Notes: generated from the letters alone by a model not told the origin. 64,000 nt of DNA from Chitinophaga filiformis (GCF_021646545.1 NZ_JAKIRP010000013.1:124001-188000), one strand, 5' to 3'. Shown: positions 55,522-64,000, numbered from the stretch's first letter. Made by a program: numbers and translations.

Positions 55522-56268
55522 TTAAAAATCCGTTTCTGAAAATGATTTGTTAATATAGGCATCCAGAACAGCAGAAAAAGCCTCATAACTTTGCAGGGTA
55601 ATAGGCCTTATTTTGCCCCAGTTTTGCACTATTTCCTTTCGTTTACTATTGGCTTTCAATTTATTAGTTTTCTTCTTATCCTCAATGTATGCTTCCATAT
55701 CTTCTACCTCAACCGGAAAGCCCATTTGCTCATAAGTTACCATCTGACCGAGAATGTAGCTGTATACTAGCTCGAAGGACTCGGGGAAATATTTGATATC
55801 CTCTATGACATACTTCAGCTTATTATCTTTTGTCATTACTGTAAGTAGGGATACAAACTGGCCATCCCTAACATCGTTCTCCTTACGCCAAAAGGCAAAC
55901 GGCGTATTCGACTTTGCAGGGTCAAGTGAAAATTTGATTTTATCCCCAAATTCCTTCCGGTTTAAAACAATAAAGAACTCCATCTTATCCACTCCCGCTG
56001 TCCCCCTGTGAAGCACCTGAAGATTAACATATGGATCATTTTTGGTGATCTCTTCCCGTAGTTTCCCCTGTTGCAATCCCATGAACAATGTGTGGAAGAT
56101 TGTCTCCCTTTTGGCATTTACCTCAATTACCTTTGAACTTACATACTTTCCGGATACACTGTCTTTAACAATATATTTAAACTCCCCTGAATTATTGGAT
56201 TGTGCGTCCGCTGATAAAGACCAAGTTAAAAGGGAAAGAGATGCAACTAACAGCTGTCTTATTCTCAT
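55522..56268 (-). CDS. Secreted hypothetical protein (possible DUF4468-like)
   Basis: 248 residues from the ATG at 56268; another in-frame ATG at 56292 gives 256 residues. Signal peptide RIRQLLVASLSLLTWSLSADA. The core is EVNAKRETIFHTLFMGLQQGKL, then VLNRKEFGDKIKFSL and KDNKLKYVIEDIKYFPES, which is the kind of K-Y-R-Y-x-I-D pattern seen in DUF4468-type domains. A basic Lys-rich stretch (DKKKTNKLKANSKRK) follows near residue 205. I cannot assign a function. Confidence 0.65.
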   Translation of the reverse strand: MRIRQLLVASLSLLTWSLSADAQSNNSGEFKYIVKDSVSGKYVSSKVIEVNAKRETIFHTLFMGLQQGKLREEITKNDPYVNLQVLHRGTAGVDKMEFFIVLNRKEFGDKIKFSLDPAKSNTPFAFWRKENDVRDGQFVSLLTVMTKDNKLKYVIEDIKYFPESFELVYSYILGQMVTYEQMGFPVEVEDMEAYIEDKKKTNKLKANSKRKEIVQNWGKIRPITLQSYEAFSAVLDAYINKSFSETDF

Positions 56269-56387
56269 AGGTATATTATAGTTATAACGCATTAAATATA
56301 ATATTATTCTAATAAATTACATAGCCTCTAATTAAAGTATGTCATACATAGCTTTCCATAGTGTTGGAAGTATGAAATAAGTTTACT

Positions 56388-56406
56388 TACTTTGTACTAC
56401 AAAGTA
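56388..56406. promoter_or_regulatory. Perfect palindromic operator candidate
   Basis: TACTTTGTA-C-TACAAAGTA has 9-bp perfect arms and ends 5 bp before the ATG at 56412. Size and symmetry fit sites of TetR-, MarR- or similar dimeric regulators. It would control the two-gene unit 56412-57670. No regulator gene of these families is adjacent. Confidence 0.5.
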
Positions 56407-56411
56407 CTTCT

Positions 56412-56897
56412 ATGACATCAGACATGGAAAAATTCAGGAAGGAAATAAAGGGCTGGCTTATCTTTTTTATCGTTTCCCTTTTTTTGAGCGGTATAACCGC
56501 TTTCCCTGTAGAAACCGAGCTGCGATGGGTCTGCTCCTGGTGCCCCGAGCAATATTCTCCTTTTTATAAGTGGCTGAATACCTGTTACCTGGCAGTAAAG
56601 AACACCAATGAACAATACCCTTATCTGGCTTATGGATACGACTGGCTGGCATTTGCGCATATTGTAATTGCAATCGCATTCATCGGCCCTCTTAAGGATC
56701 CCGTAAAAAATATCTGGATCATTGAATTCGGCTGCATAGCCTGTATACTAATTATTCCACTTGCTTTCATAGCGGGATATATCAGACAGATACCGGTCTT
56801 CTGGCGGTTGATCGACTGTTCGTTCGGAATTATTGGGATAATTCCTTTACTAATATGCCATAGAAGGATAAAACAATTGGAAAAAGCAATAGCGTAA
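56412..56897 (+). CDS. Four-helix membrane protein of unknown function
   Basis: 161 residues. Helices at about 14-30, 75-97, 101-122 and 130-150; a Cys-rich loop (VCSWCPEQYSPFYKWLNTCY) follows helix 1. It may start at M1 or M5 (MEKFRKEIKGWLIFF). It resembles other unnamed Bacteroidota membrane proteins. It is 11 bp before the MpaB gene and probably co-transcribed. Confidence 0.75.
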   Translation: MTSDMEKFRKEIKGWLIFFIVSLFLSGITAFPVETELRWVCSWCPEQYSPFYKWLNTCYLAVKNTNEQYPYLAYGYDWLAFAHIVIAIAFIGPLKDPVKNIWIIEFGCIACILIIPLAFIAGYIRQIPVFWRLIDCSFGIIGIIPLLICHRRIKQLEKAIA

Positions 56898-56908
56898 AAG
56901 TAATTGTG

Positions 56909-57670
56909 ATGAAGACATTTGTGGAGAATACTTCAATTGTAAAGAAGATCTGGAGCACGACAGATATTACCCTTTTTATATTTGCAGGCGCCAGTGCAGA
57001 ATTTGCATTGAACAAGCAGGTGGACTGGTTATATTTTACCGGCAAATTGCCTGGTGATCCCATAGGACGTCTGTTCTCAACTGTAAAATACGCACAGTAT
57101 ATTCTTTTTAAAGAAGAAAAAGAGGCGATTGCTTCGATTGAAAAAATAAATGCGGTACACCAGCATGTAGAATCGGCACGTGGTTTTAATATTACTAATG
57201 AAGGCTACCAGGACGTATTATACATGCTGATCTATTACTCTATTGCCTCTTTCGAATTATTACAAAGGAAATTAACCAGTGAGGAGAAAGATGATGTTGT
57301 AAGCACTTTTACCAGAATCGGGCATCATATGCATATACGCAATATGCCTTCTGATTACGGGGAATGGGAAAAAACATATAAACGTCAATTAACCCTCAAC
57401 CTTTCGAATAGTTCGTTTACCAGGGATCTCTTTCAACAATATAAAAAGCACCTGGGTGCAGTTCGTTATTTTTTACTGCTGGATATTCAAAGAATGCTGG
57501 TATCCAAACAAGTCAACCACCTCCTCGAGCTCGGGCGCCCACAACTTGTTCAGTTACTGATTCCGGCTTACAGACTAATCCGTAAATACAGCTGGCATAA
57601 GCAGCTCATATTAATGATGGTGCCGCGTAAGTTTAAAGAACAGGTGAAGGCAATGGACCGCCCCATTTAG
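56909..57670 (+). CDS. MpaB-like oxygenase (DUF2236 superfamily)
   Basis: 253 residues from ATG 56909 (a GTG one codon earlier is also in frame). Family signatures: FAGASAEFALNKQVDWLYFT with GDPIGRLFSTVKYAQYI near residue 50, then FTRIGHHMHIRNMPSDYGEW at about 135-155, which carries His for haem coordination in Lcp/MpaB relatives. It is helical and probably haem-dependent. Known relatives include mycophenolic acid MpaB and rubber oxygenase; this substrate is unknown. It is the second gene of the operon. Confidence 0.88.
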   Translation: MKTFVENTSIVKKIWSTTDITLFIFAGASAEFALNKQVDWLYFTGKLPGDPIGRLFSTVKYAQYILFKEEKEAIASIEKINAVHQHVESARGFNITNEGYQDVLYMLIYYSIASFELLQRKLTSEEKDDVVSTFTRIGHHMHIRNMPSDYGEWEKTYKRQLTLNLSNSSFTRDLFQQYKKHLGAVRYFLLLDIQRMLVSKQVNHLLELGRPQLVQLLIPAYRLIRKYSWHKQLILMMVPRKFKEQVKAMDRPI

Positions 57671-57750
57671 CATGGCCGCTTGTTGATGACCTTTTATCCG
57701 TCAAGCGCTCTAAAGCTATGATCCGACAAACATTATCTGATGAATAGCTG

Positions 57751-58470
57751 CTATTTGTTCTCTATCAGATAGGTCCTCAAAACCGCTGGGTGCAGCTTAC
57801 CTTTTATCGGTTCATCTTCACGTACCTCCAGAACAACTTTTGCGTTAGTCATATTGAAGGGCGGCAAATCAATAAACACACCTGATAAAGACCTGGATCT
57901 GATGTGCGGACCGGCAATCTTATCGTAATTGGGAACAACATCGTCACCAATCAAAACATGCTCGGTAATCAGTACATATTTAAACTTCGATAGTTTAGGT
58001 ATAATTTTCAGGATCTGTTCATTACTCAGGTGCTGTAACACTTGTCTTATAGTGACCAGGTCAGCCTGAGGCAATTCGTCATCAATTGCATTTAACTGCA
58101 TGAACCTGGTTTTTGCGTTGCCGAACTCCTGCTGATTTCTATCAATCAGGCCTTTCACAACATCACCGCCGGTATACATCACGTCTACCTTATTAACAAC
58201 CTGCGACATCACACGAAAATCACCACACCCGATGTCGAGAATTGACTTGATGTTGTGGGTCTTGATTATTTCTTCAACCTTACTGATGTATTGAGGAATA
58301 TTTGGACTGTATGTGCCATCACCGGAATAGAACTCGCCGGGTTTACCACCCCAGGAATTGCTCTCGTAAATGTCAGAAAAAATTTGCTCAACAGGTTTAT
58401 TCTTTAAACCCCAAAAGTACCTTTCCCGATACCAGTAATATATTTTACGTAGAAAAGAGTGTTTCTTCAT
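57751..58470 (-). CDS. Class I SAM-dependent methyltransferase
   Basis: 239 residues. Motif I is SILDIGCGDFRVMSQV (about 76-91), motif II YTGGDVVKGLI, then LVTIRQVLQHLSNEQILKIIP. The N-terminus has aromatic residues and a basic stretch (KKHSFLRKIYYWYRERYFW). Substrate is not evident. It is a single gene between the MpaB pair and the flavohemoglobin. Confidence 0.88.
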   Translation of the reverse strand: MKKHSFLRKIYYWYRERYFWGLKNKPVEQIFSDIYESNSWGGKPGEFYSGDGTYSPNIPQYISKVEEIIKTHNIKSILDIGCGDFRVMSQVVNKVDVMYTGGDVVKGLIDRNQQEFGNAKTRFMQLNAIDDELPQADLVTIRQVLQHLSNEQILKIIPKLSKFKYVLITEHVLIGDDVVPNYDKIAGPHIRSRSLSGVFIDLPPFNMTNAKVVLEVREDEPIKGKLHPAVLRTYLIENK

Positions 58471-58705
58471 ATAGATAGCTCAGTCAGAATAATTCGGCCG
58501 GCAAGCTACATATATTTTAACAATTAACATAATTTATCAACTATTACTGCCTCTAAAACAGGGTCATCAATTTAGCCGTAGCGCCAAATTCGATGTACAG
58601 GTTCCATTAGCAGTTAGCCACACAAGGCAAATCCGTCAACACAATATAGAAAAAATAAATATGACTAACTGTTTTTAAGACGCCCCTGAAGATCCAAAAA
58701 CAACA

Positions 58706-58746
58706 AAAAGTCGAAACTCTCAGGATGAGCTTCGACTTTTTTATTA
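58706..58746 (-). terminator. Terminator of the flavohemoglobin gene
   Basis: On the minus strand AAAAGTCGAA and TTCGACTTTT form a 10-bp stem around a 15-nt loop, and A/T-runs lie on both sides, so it can act on both strands. It is about 25 bp beyond the hmp stop. Confidence 0.85.
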
Positions 58747-58770
58747 TCACAGTCAAGATTCACGCTTGTC

Positions 58771-59982
58771 TTAATTCAACTGCAGTGACGCCGGACCAAA
58801 CTCCTCAAAATGGATAGCTGTCTTAGGAACACCATTCTCTACCAGGAAGTCATAATGTTTGGCAATGAAAGGTGAAGGGCCACAGATGTAATACTCTGCA
58901 TGCGCCTGAATGATGTCTTCTTTTATTTTCGCTAACTCAACCCAACCGTGGTAGTGGGAAGCTCCTTCTGATACGGGGTCATCATAAAAAATATGCTGAC
59001 TGACATGGTCATAAGTGTTTGAAATTTCAGCTAATCTATCCTTGAAGGCATGTACGGCTTCGTTACGGCAACCATGTATCCATGTAATTGGCATAGTATG
59101 TTCTTTACTCTTCTGTGTGATTAATTCTTCCAACATGGCTAAGAGCGGGGTTTGCCCGACACCGCCGCTGATGAATATTTTCGGGGCGGCTTTATTATCT
59201 TTCAGTACAAATACACCAGCAGGTGCAGAAAGATCAACCAGATCGCCTTCCCTGATATGATCGTGTAAACGGTTGCTGATCATACCATCAGGATGTGTGC
59301 TACCTGATTCACGCTTAACTGAAATGCGGTAATATTCGCCGTTAGGCGCACAGGATATACTGTATTGACGCGGTTGTAACAAGTTCAGTTCAGGCAGGAA
59401 TAAGCGCAGGCTTATGTACTGTCCAGGTCTGAAATCAGCCACCGGACCGCCATCAGAAGGGTACAGATAAAAAGAGGTAATTTCATTTGACTCCTTAACT
59501 TTCTGTTTTACTAAAAATGGCCTCCAGCCAGCCCAGCCCCCTTTTTTAGCTGTTTGTTCTTCATATAATTTCTGTTCATGCCCGCTCATGAGGGTCGCCA
59601 ATTGCTGATAGGCGACAGACCATGCTTCCAATAACTCAGGAGTAGCCGCATCGCCCAGCACTTCCTGAATAGATGCAATCAAATGCCTGCCTACTATGGC
59701 GTAATGTTCAGGCCGAATATCCAGGCTGGTATGTTTATGGCCTATATTATTGACCACCGGCAGCAATACTGAAGGATCATCTATGTGTTCGGCATAAGCC
59801 AGTACAGCCATTGCCAACGCTGTTTGTTGTTTGTTGTTCTGCTGGTTCCCCATATTGAAAACATGCTTCAATTCTGGATTATGACGGAACATACGGCTAT
59901 AAAAATGAGTTGTTAACAACACCCCATGCTCTCTAAGAACAGGCACTGTGGCCTTTACCAATTGTTTTTGATCTGTTGTCAT
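58771..59982 (-). CDS. hmp: Flavohemoglobin (NO dioxygenase)
   Basis: 403 residues from ATG 59982 (TTG two codons earlier is in frame). N-terminal globin (1-138): Tyr B10 at Y28, Gln E7 in QQTALAMAV, and proximal His at H84 (GHKHTS). Reductase domain: RQYSIS FAD motif (about 205), ISGGVGQTPLLAML NAD(P)H-pyrophosphate loop (about 268-281) and YICGPSPFI near 370. It oxidises NO to nitrate using O2 and NADH. The upstream region holds a motif that also occurs before the AraC gene. Confidence 0.96.
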   Translation of the reverse strand: MTTDQKQLVKATVPVLREHGVLLTTHFYSRMFRHNPELKHVFNMGNQQNNKQQTALAMAVLAYAEHIDDPSVLLPVVNNIGHKHTSLDIRPEHYAIVGRHLIASIQEVLGDAATPELLEAWSVAYQQLATLMSGHEQKLYEEQTAKKGGWAGWRPFLVKQKVKESNEITSFYLYPSDGGPVADFRPGQYISLRLFLPELNLLQPRQYSISCAPNGEYYRISVKRESGSTHPDGMISNRLHDHIREGDLVDLSAPAGVFVLKDNKAAPKIFISGGVGQTPLLAMLEELITQKSKEHTMPITWIHGCRNEAVHAFKDRLAEISNTYDHVSQHIFYDDPVSEGASHYHGWVELAKIKEDIIQAHAEYYICGPSPFIAKHYDFLVENGVPKTAIHFEEFGPASLQLN

Positions 59983-59996
59983 CTGCAAACCATATT

Positions 59997-60227
59997 AAAA
60001 ATAAAAGATGTTTTTATCCTTTATTTGGTCAAAAAAATTTTATCAGTATAAACTGCCACTGGATCAACTCATTTATTGAGTTGTCCGATAGCCTTCTGAT
60101 GCAGCAATTGCGTAATAGGCTTACGCATTCTTTAGATTTATTGGGTAAGGTACCAGGCCAATATCTGCAGCATTTCTCCGCAAAGATAGCTAAAGAATAA
60201 TAAAAGACAACAACATCTTTTATTTTT
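59997..60227. promoter_or_regulatory. Inverted 16-bp motif pair between hmp and AraC genes
   Basis: AAAAATAAAAGATGTT (59997-60012) is the exact reverse complement of AACATCTTTTATTTTT (60212-60227). Each copy belongs to a longer dyad: AAAGGAT plus ATCTTTT on the hmp side and AAAAGAC plus ATCTTTT on the other. Possible readings are shared operators for two divergent genes, or the ends of a small 231-bp element. The interior has a short hairpin CAACTCA/TGAGTTG near 60064-60082 but no gene. Confidence 0.55.
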
Positions 60228-60469
60228 CCTTCATCGCATAAAAATCTGCCCACCCAGCGTAACCAATGCCGTGATCAGCCATGATAAAAACTATAATGAA
60301 CCGAAATGGTATCGTCGGGAAAAGCGTATTCAAAATCATATTCAGACATTTCTCAGGACGCTTAAACGTCTCCATTAGCGGACAGTCAGCGTTTAGTCCG
60401 GACGAACCCGCCCTGTCGCTTTACACTATCCCCTCATTTCGTAACTTGCATTCCATACAATGTAATGTC

Positions 60470-61210
60470 ATGTCTTATCATGAATACCAGCCTTCCGGTA
60501 CGCTACACGATTATATCGATGCCTACTGGACTTTAAGTACAGCGTCAACAGGGGCTCCGTACAACCAAACCATCTTTCCTGATGCATGTGTAGATATTAT
60601 TATGAATCTAGGCGATACTTGTTTGCAGGTTAATGATCATACGGTGCTCCATCCTGGAAACAATTATCTGGTAGGCCCTATGTCGGAACGGAGCCAGGTA
60701 GTTAATCCGCCCGGCACTCGCTTGTTGGGGATTCGTTTCAGACCAGGCGCATTCACTTCCTTTTACAAATCACCTTTACATGAAATAACCGACAGGATCA
60801 TTGAGTTCAGAGACCGTAATATATTGGCGATGGCTTATACCGACAAACACATTATTACACGCATTGACCACTATTTTCGTCAGCGGTCTGCATCCGGTAC
60901 AACACTGCTTTCAATAATGAATTATTTACAGCAATGTAAAGGACAGGTATCTATAAATAAACTGGCCGAAATGCACCATATGTCCATACGAACACTCGAG
61001 CGTCTGGTAAAGAACAGTACCGGTATTACCCTCAAGAAAACAGCCGGTATCATCCGTTTTCAGTATGCCTTGAAACAGCTTAAAGCGTATAATGCTCCCG
61101 ACAGCCTGCTACGTATCGCCTTAGAGTCAGGATATTACGATCAGGCGCATCTGTCTAATGAAATAAAAAAGTACGCCGGCCTCCCTCCTTCTGCACTGCT
61201 CTCCCGCTAA
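60470..61210 (+). CDS. AraC-family transcriptional regulator
   Basis: 246 residues from ATG 60470 (MSYHEYQPSGTLHDYIDAYWTL), the usual start of this family. A longer in-frame ORF from 60281 would add 63 residues that look unlike the family. The N-terminal domain (about 1-130) shows the beta-rich sensor pattern with HPGNNYLVGPMSERSQVV. The C-terminal domain (about 150-246) has two HTHs (INKLAEMHHMSIRTLERLV and LLRIALESGYYDQAHLSNEIKK). Its target may be the VOC gene downstream on the same strand. Confidence 0.9.
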   Translation: MSYHEYQPSGTLHDYIDAYWTLSTASTGAPYNQTIFPDACVDIIMNLGDTCLQVNDHTVLHPGNNYLVGPMSERSQVVNPPGTRLLGIRFRPGAFTSFYKSPLHEITDRIIEFRDRNILAMAYTDKHIITRIDHYFRQRSASGTTLLSIMNYLQQCKGQVSINKLAEMHHMSIRTLERLVKNSTGITLKKTAGIIRFQYALKQLKAYNAPDSLLRIALESGYYDQAHLSNEIKKYAGLPPSALLSR

Positions 61211-61249
61211 ATTGTCGTTTTTTTCCAAAAGCCCCGTAATACCTTTTCT

Positions 61250-61257
61250 TATTTTTG
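61250..61257 (+). promoter_or_regulatory. -7 box of the VOC gene promoter
   Basis: TATTTTTG fits the Bacteroidota -7 consensus TAnnTTTG and lies 19 bp before the ATG. The -33 box is weak. It indicates that the VOC gene has its own promoter and is not only read through from the AraC gene. Confidence 0.5.
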
Positions 61258-61276
61258 TGCAGAACAACACTTCGGC

Positions 61277-61807
61277 ATGAAGACCTTTAACTTCTCACTT
61301 ATTATTATCCTGATCGCTGTTGCCTGTAGCAATTCTTCCATTCAAAAAAAACGAACCATGGAACAACGACTGAGTATTCTGACAATCGGCGTAAAAGACT
61401 TGTCTGCCGTACGTACATTCTATGAACAAAAGTTCGGCTGGACGCCAGAGGCCGTAAACAAAGACATCGTGTTTTATAAGATCAATGGCAGCCTTATTTC
61501 TTTTTTCCCGGCGAAGGCGTTAGCGGAAGACGCAAAGGTGCCCTATACCGAGGGTTCTTCAGGACACTACGCTTTGGGGTATATTGTAAACAACGAAAAA
61601 GAAGTGGATGAGCTGTTCGCGCAGCTCGAAAGTAAAGGAGTAACTATTGTAAAACGCCCGGTGAAAACGTTCTTCGGCGCCTATAGCGGCTATGTGCAGG
61701 ATGTAGAGGGCAATCTGTGGGATATTGGCACTAATCCTTTAATACCGTTGGACGCTCAAAACAATGTAGTGGCACATAAGGATATACGACACCTTGAACA
61801 GCAATAG
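61277..61807 (+). CDS. VOC (glyoxalase-like) lipoprotein
   Basis: 176 residues. A lipoprotein signal (MKTFNFSLIIILIAVACSNSS, C17) is followed by a VOC domain (about 29-150): LSILTIGVKDLSAVRTFYEQ, then GHYALGYIVNN and GAYSGYVQDVEGNLWDIGTN. An internal ATG (MEQRLSIL) would give a cytosolic version of about 149 residues. Members bind metal and act on small electrophiles; metal ligands are not certain here. It is surface or periplasmic, lying 66 bp after the AraC gene. Confidence 0.88.
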   Translation: MKTFNFSLIIILIAVACSNSSIQKKRTMEQRLSILTIGVKDLSAVRTFYEQKFGWTPEAVNKDIVFYKINGSLISFFPAKALAEDAKVPYTEGSSGHYALGYIVNNEKEVDELFAQLESKGVTIVKRPVKTFFGAYSGYVQDVEGNLWDIGTNPLIPLDAQNNVVAHKDIRHLEQQ

Positions 61808-61849
61808 CTTTCATCACATTAAATTTGACGCATTCCATAGGATATAAAA

Positions 61850-61888
61850 AAAGAGGGTGTATCAAAAGTACGATACACCCTCTTTTTA
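61850..61888. terminator. Bidirectional terminator between VOC and SYLF genes
   Basis: AAAGAGGGTGTATC pairs perfectly with GATACACCCTCTTT around AAAAGTAC, flanked by A-run and T-run. It lies between convergent genes. Confidence 0.9.
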
Positions 61889-61977
61889 TTCAGGTACGTG
61901 AAGGAGTCAGGCACTCATTTAAGCGATTCTCAGTGCTTATTTTTACTTTTGAGTTTTTCTCTTGTGCATTACCACCC

Positions 61978-62517
61978 CTACTTTGCCGTTGCGTCATAAG
62001 TAAACTTCTGTCCGCCAAGGGCTGCCTCAAGCATCAACCCACCTTTTTCCTGACTGAACACAAGCACGCCATCCCGGTATTTGACATTGGCAGCAGCTCC
62101 CTCTTTTGCTGCAATAGCTGAGGCTTGTCCGGAGAATTCAAGTTTGTTGTCCTTAAAATGATCCAGTGCAGCTTTGTCTTCAAAGAAGATCACTTCTCTG
62201 TACGCCTGTCCCCCAAATTGGAAACCAGCGGTTACCTGCAGCATTTTTGCGAGACCAATGAATTTTCCCTTTTCGTAGACAGCGCCTCTACCAGCAGCTC
62301 CGCCAACACCGGCAGCGCCTTTACCTACGTTGGGAAAAATAACATATCCGTAGCTGTGGTCAAAAAGTGCATCCATGAGTTTGTCTGTCTCAATGAACGC
62401 GGCTTTAGCCTTTTTACTATCTTCTATAATCCTTTCTTTGTCCTGGCCTCTAACCATCAACGGAAGTAATGAACCCGCTAACACAATAATAGCAAGGCCG
62501 ATCAGATACTTTTTCAT
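61978..62517 (-). CDS. SYLF/Ysc84-type lipid-binding protein
   Basis: 179 residues with a signal peptide (MKKYLIGLAIIVLAGSLLPLMVRG). SYLF signatures: SYGYVIFPNVGKGAAGVGGAAGRGAVYEKGKFIG (about 55-88), GFQFGGQAYREVIFFEDKAALD and GVLVFSQEKGGLMLEAALGGQKF. The fold binds phosphoinositides in eukaryotes; in bacteria it is a periplasmic or membrane-associated protein of unclear role. It is a single gene. Confidence 0.92.
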   Translation of the reverse strand: MKKYLIGLAIIVLAGSLLPLMVRGQDKERIIEDSKKAKAAFIETDKLMDALFDHSYGYVIFPNVGKGAAGVGGAAGRGAVYEKGKFIGLAKMLQVTAGFQFGGQAYREVIFFEDKAALDHFKDNKLEFSGQASAIAAKEGAAANVKYRDGVLVFSQEKGGLMLEAALGGQKFTYDATAK

Positions 62518-62804
62518 AGCAATATCTTTTGGTTAGAAATTATAACCGGGCGCGGCAATGCATATCTGTTAAGCTGCCGGCACGATTTGTACTTCTATAA
62601 CACAAGTAATATGCCATCGGGAATTCGTGTTAAAAGATCAAGTTATCTTTATATTACATATGGGATTAATTAACACTTGTTGGCAACAATACTCTTTCGA
62701 CCTATCTGCCCGATGCGTCCCCCTTGTGCAGTCTGCTTACGTGGATTGCGGTGTGTATACAGTTTTTGAAGGGATAGATAATAATACTTTAAATGAACGG
62801 AATG

Positions 62805-63620
62805 TTAATCAACATTCACCGTAACCCGTAAATAAGTAGCCGGAATTACTGTACCATTCCCCGATCCGTTTTTGTTCTGACTGTTAAATAGCGCCTCCAG
62901 CTCCTGTTGTAAATCCTCCGATCTTCCCTCCCGCTCAGCAGCGTCAAAAGCATTCATCGTAGGTCCATAGAAATTTCTAAATACTGTAACAAATTCAGCC
63001 GGTGAAAACGGCGCAACAAAAGTATAAGTGTCTTTCTCAAATGATATATTCTCTTTGGGTATACCTGCGTTTCCAAAACGTTCAATCACATTACTTTCAA
63101 CACCCCAGGTCATCGGACTGATAAACCCTTCTGGCGGAGGAGGTGTGTAAGATGAACTGATCTTCAGTATTTGCGCCACAAGGGTCGGATCGCCAGGGAT
63201 CCAGTTACCCATCACTATTTTTCCTCCTGGTTTTGTTACACGAACCATTTCCTTCGCAACATCAAAGGGCTTTGGTGCAAACATGGCCCCGAAGATGCTA
63301 ACCACCATGTCAAAGGTTTTATCTGGCAATTCACCTAAACTGCTTGCATCTCCCTCCTGGAATACACAATTAGTGAGCCCCTCCTGTTTAGCTCTTTGCT
63401 TGCCCGCTTCAACAAGATTTCCTGCAATGTCAACGCCTAGAACCTCTGCGCCGCTTTTTGCTTCAGGGATTGCAGTAGTGCCATCTCCACAGCCCAGATC
63501 AAGCACTTTCATCCCCTTCGCAACACCAATTTTAGACACCAGTTCTTCTCCACTTTGACGCATGGTCTGAGCAATACGTGTAAAGTCTCCTTTTTCCCAT
63601 AATGCTTTGTTTGGATTCAT
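62805..63620 (-). CDS. Class I SAM-dependent methyltransferase (UbiE-like)
   Basis: 271 residues. Motif I is KVLDLGCGDGTTAIP (about 38-52), then EVLGVDIAGNLVEAG, VSIFGAMFAPKPFDVAKEM and GGKIVMGNWIPGDP. A C-terminal part (about 150-271) has a helical cap (AEFVTVFRNFYGPTMNAFDAA) and gives substrate specificity. The GCGDG motif and cap resemble UbiE/COQ5-like methyltransferases for small molecules. It is a single gene near the right edge. Confidence 0.88.
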   Translation of the reverse strand: MNPNKALWEKGDFTRIAQTMRQSGEELVSKIGVAKGMKVLDLGCGDGTTAIPEAKSGAEVLGVDIAGNLVEAGKQRAKQEGLTNCVFQEGDASSLGELPDKTFDMVVSIFGAMFAPKPFDVAKEMVRVTKPGGKIVMGNWIPGDPTLVAQILKISSSYTPPPPEGFISPMTWGVESNVIERFGNAGIPKENISFEKDTYTFVAPFSPAEFVTVFRNFYGPTMNAFDAAEREGRSEDLQQELEALFNSQNKNGSGNGTVIPATYLRVTVNVD

Positions 63621-64000
63621 ACTGTTTTATTTTAAATGCTTAAAAAATTGCTGCCATTTATCGGGGTCTGGCAACCCGGATTGGCTCCCCGGAAATGTCA
63701 GCGGTATTAGAAGATTTATAAAGTAACAAAAGCCAGCCGCGACTGGTTCAACATCCTGCTGAATTTTCCTCAGACGGCCTGGTTAACAAACAACCTGTTT
63801 AACCTGGTCATGCAAAGCCGTTTAATACCATCCGATGCATGTTCTGCGACAAAACTAAAGGTTTCCACCTATGCTGACGATTGTCTGTCAGCATAAAAGA
63901 TCATAGATGCAAAACGAATATCTGCTGCCTGAAAAGTTATTTAACATTAGCAAATGTTTAGCATCCCCCGTGTAAGAAAAACAATTATATTCGTTATGAT
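63621..64000. other. Right-edge intergenic sequence
   Basis: No gene start with a credible protein. A 22-codon frame near 63907 is too short to support. I see no terminator or operator. Confidence 0.5.

Noticed and set aside
59976..60253. Small frames on both strands between hmp and AraC, considered as a remnant Rrf2/NsrR gene
   Set aside because: No HTH or Cys-cluster pattern could be recognised in either translation.
60281..60469. 63-residue N-terminal extension of the AraC protein
   Set aside because: The extension does not resemble the family, and the internal start at 60470 gives the usual N-terminus.
62627..62824. 65-codon plus-strand frame
   Set aside because: Composition and lack of motifs indicate spacer; it overlaps the methyltransferase 3' end.

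Overview
The window reads as chromosomal DNA of a Bacteroidota bacterium, most likely a Chitinophaga-like member of the Chitinophagaceae. Grounds: a SusC/SusD pair, a hybrid two-component sensor/AraC regulator, a type IX secretion C-terminal signal, FtsX-like permeases of about 800 residues, 2TM-domain and SYLF proteins, TAnnTTTG-type -7 boxes and few Shine-Dalgarno sequences. The taxon is inferred from gene families, not from a marker gene.

Layout. (1) 1-18.8 kb is repeat-rich: a truncated Crp/Fnr regulator, an Omp85-type barrel protein, a Bacteroidota-specific hypothetical, a giant secreted propeller/CBM protein, an FtsX-like permease, a GT8 glycosyltransferase, a DUF2975/XRE pair and a 1350-residue multidomain pectate-lyase-like enzyme. 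The long spaces between these genes hold six copies of a 140-152 bp interrupted palindrome (with compensatory arm changes), tandem arrays that copy the ends of these palindromes, minisatellites and a 106-bp near-perfect palindrome. (2) 18.8-30.5 kb is a compact fructan utilisation locus: MFS sugar porter, fructokinase-like PfkB, SusC, SusD and GH32 on the minus strand, with a divergent periplasmic-sensor hybrid kinase/AraC regulator. It matches in content the known Bacteroides fructan locus. (3) 30.6-44.6 kb carries single genes: a second PfkB kinase, a subtilisin-like lipoprotein behind an unusual higher-order repeat leader, an M20 amidohydrolase, YceI, GH29 alpha-fucosidase, a CxxCH lipoprotein, Skp/OmpH, an Oar-like TonB receptor and a duplicated lipocalin-like protein.

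(4) 45.1-53.7 kb looks like one regulatory unit. A TPR histidine kinase (HisKA_2) is followed 13 bp later by a response regulator with AAA+ sigma-54 domain and GAFTGA loop. After it come two TCCGA/TCGGA dyads 30 bp apart, a candidate -24/-12 promoter (TGGCAT...TAGCA), and a six-gene same-strand cluster: 2TM protein, cupin, carboxymuconolactone-decarboxylase-like protein, alpha/beta hydrolase lipoprotein, exported double-ABM protein and exported DJ-1/PfpI protein. This is the best candidate for an undescribed functional system. (5) 53.8-64 kb: a collagen-like/DUF7151 lipoprotein between tRNA-Pro(GGG) and a tRNA T-arm-like fragment, an NTF2-like protein, a membrane protein/MpaB-oxygenase pair behind a palindromic operator, two methyltransferases, flavohemoglobin, an AraC regulator, a VOC lipoprotein and a SYLF protein.

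No rRNA, CRISPR array, transposase or phage module was recognised. Intrinsic terminators between convergent or consecutive genes are clear and listed. All family names come from reading the translated sequence, not from searches.
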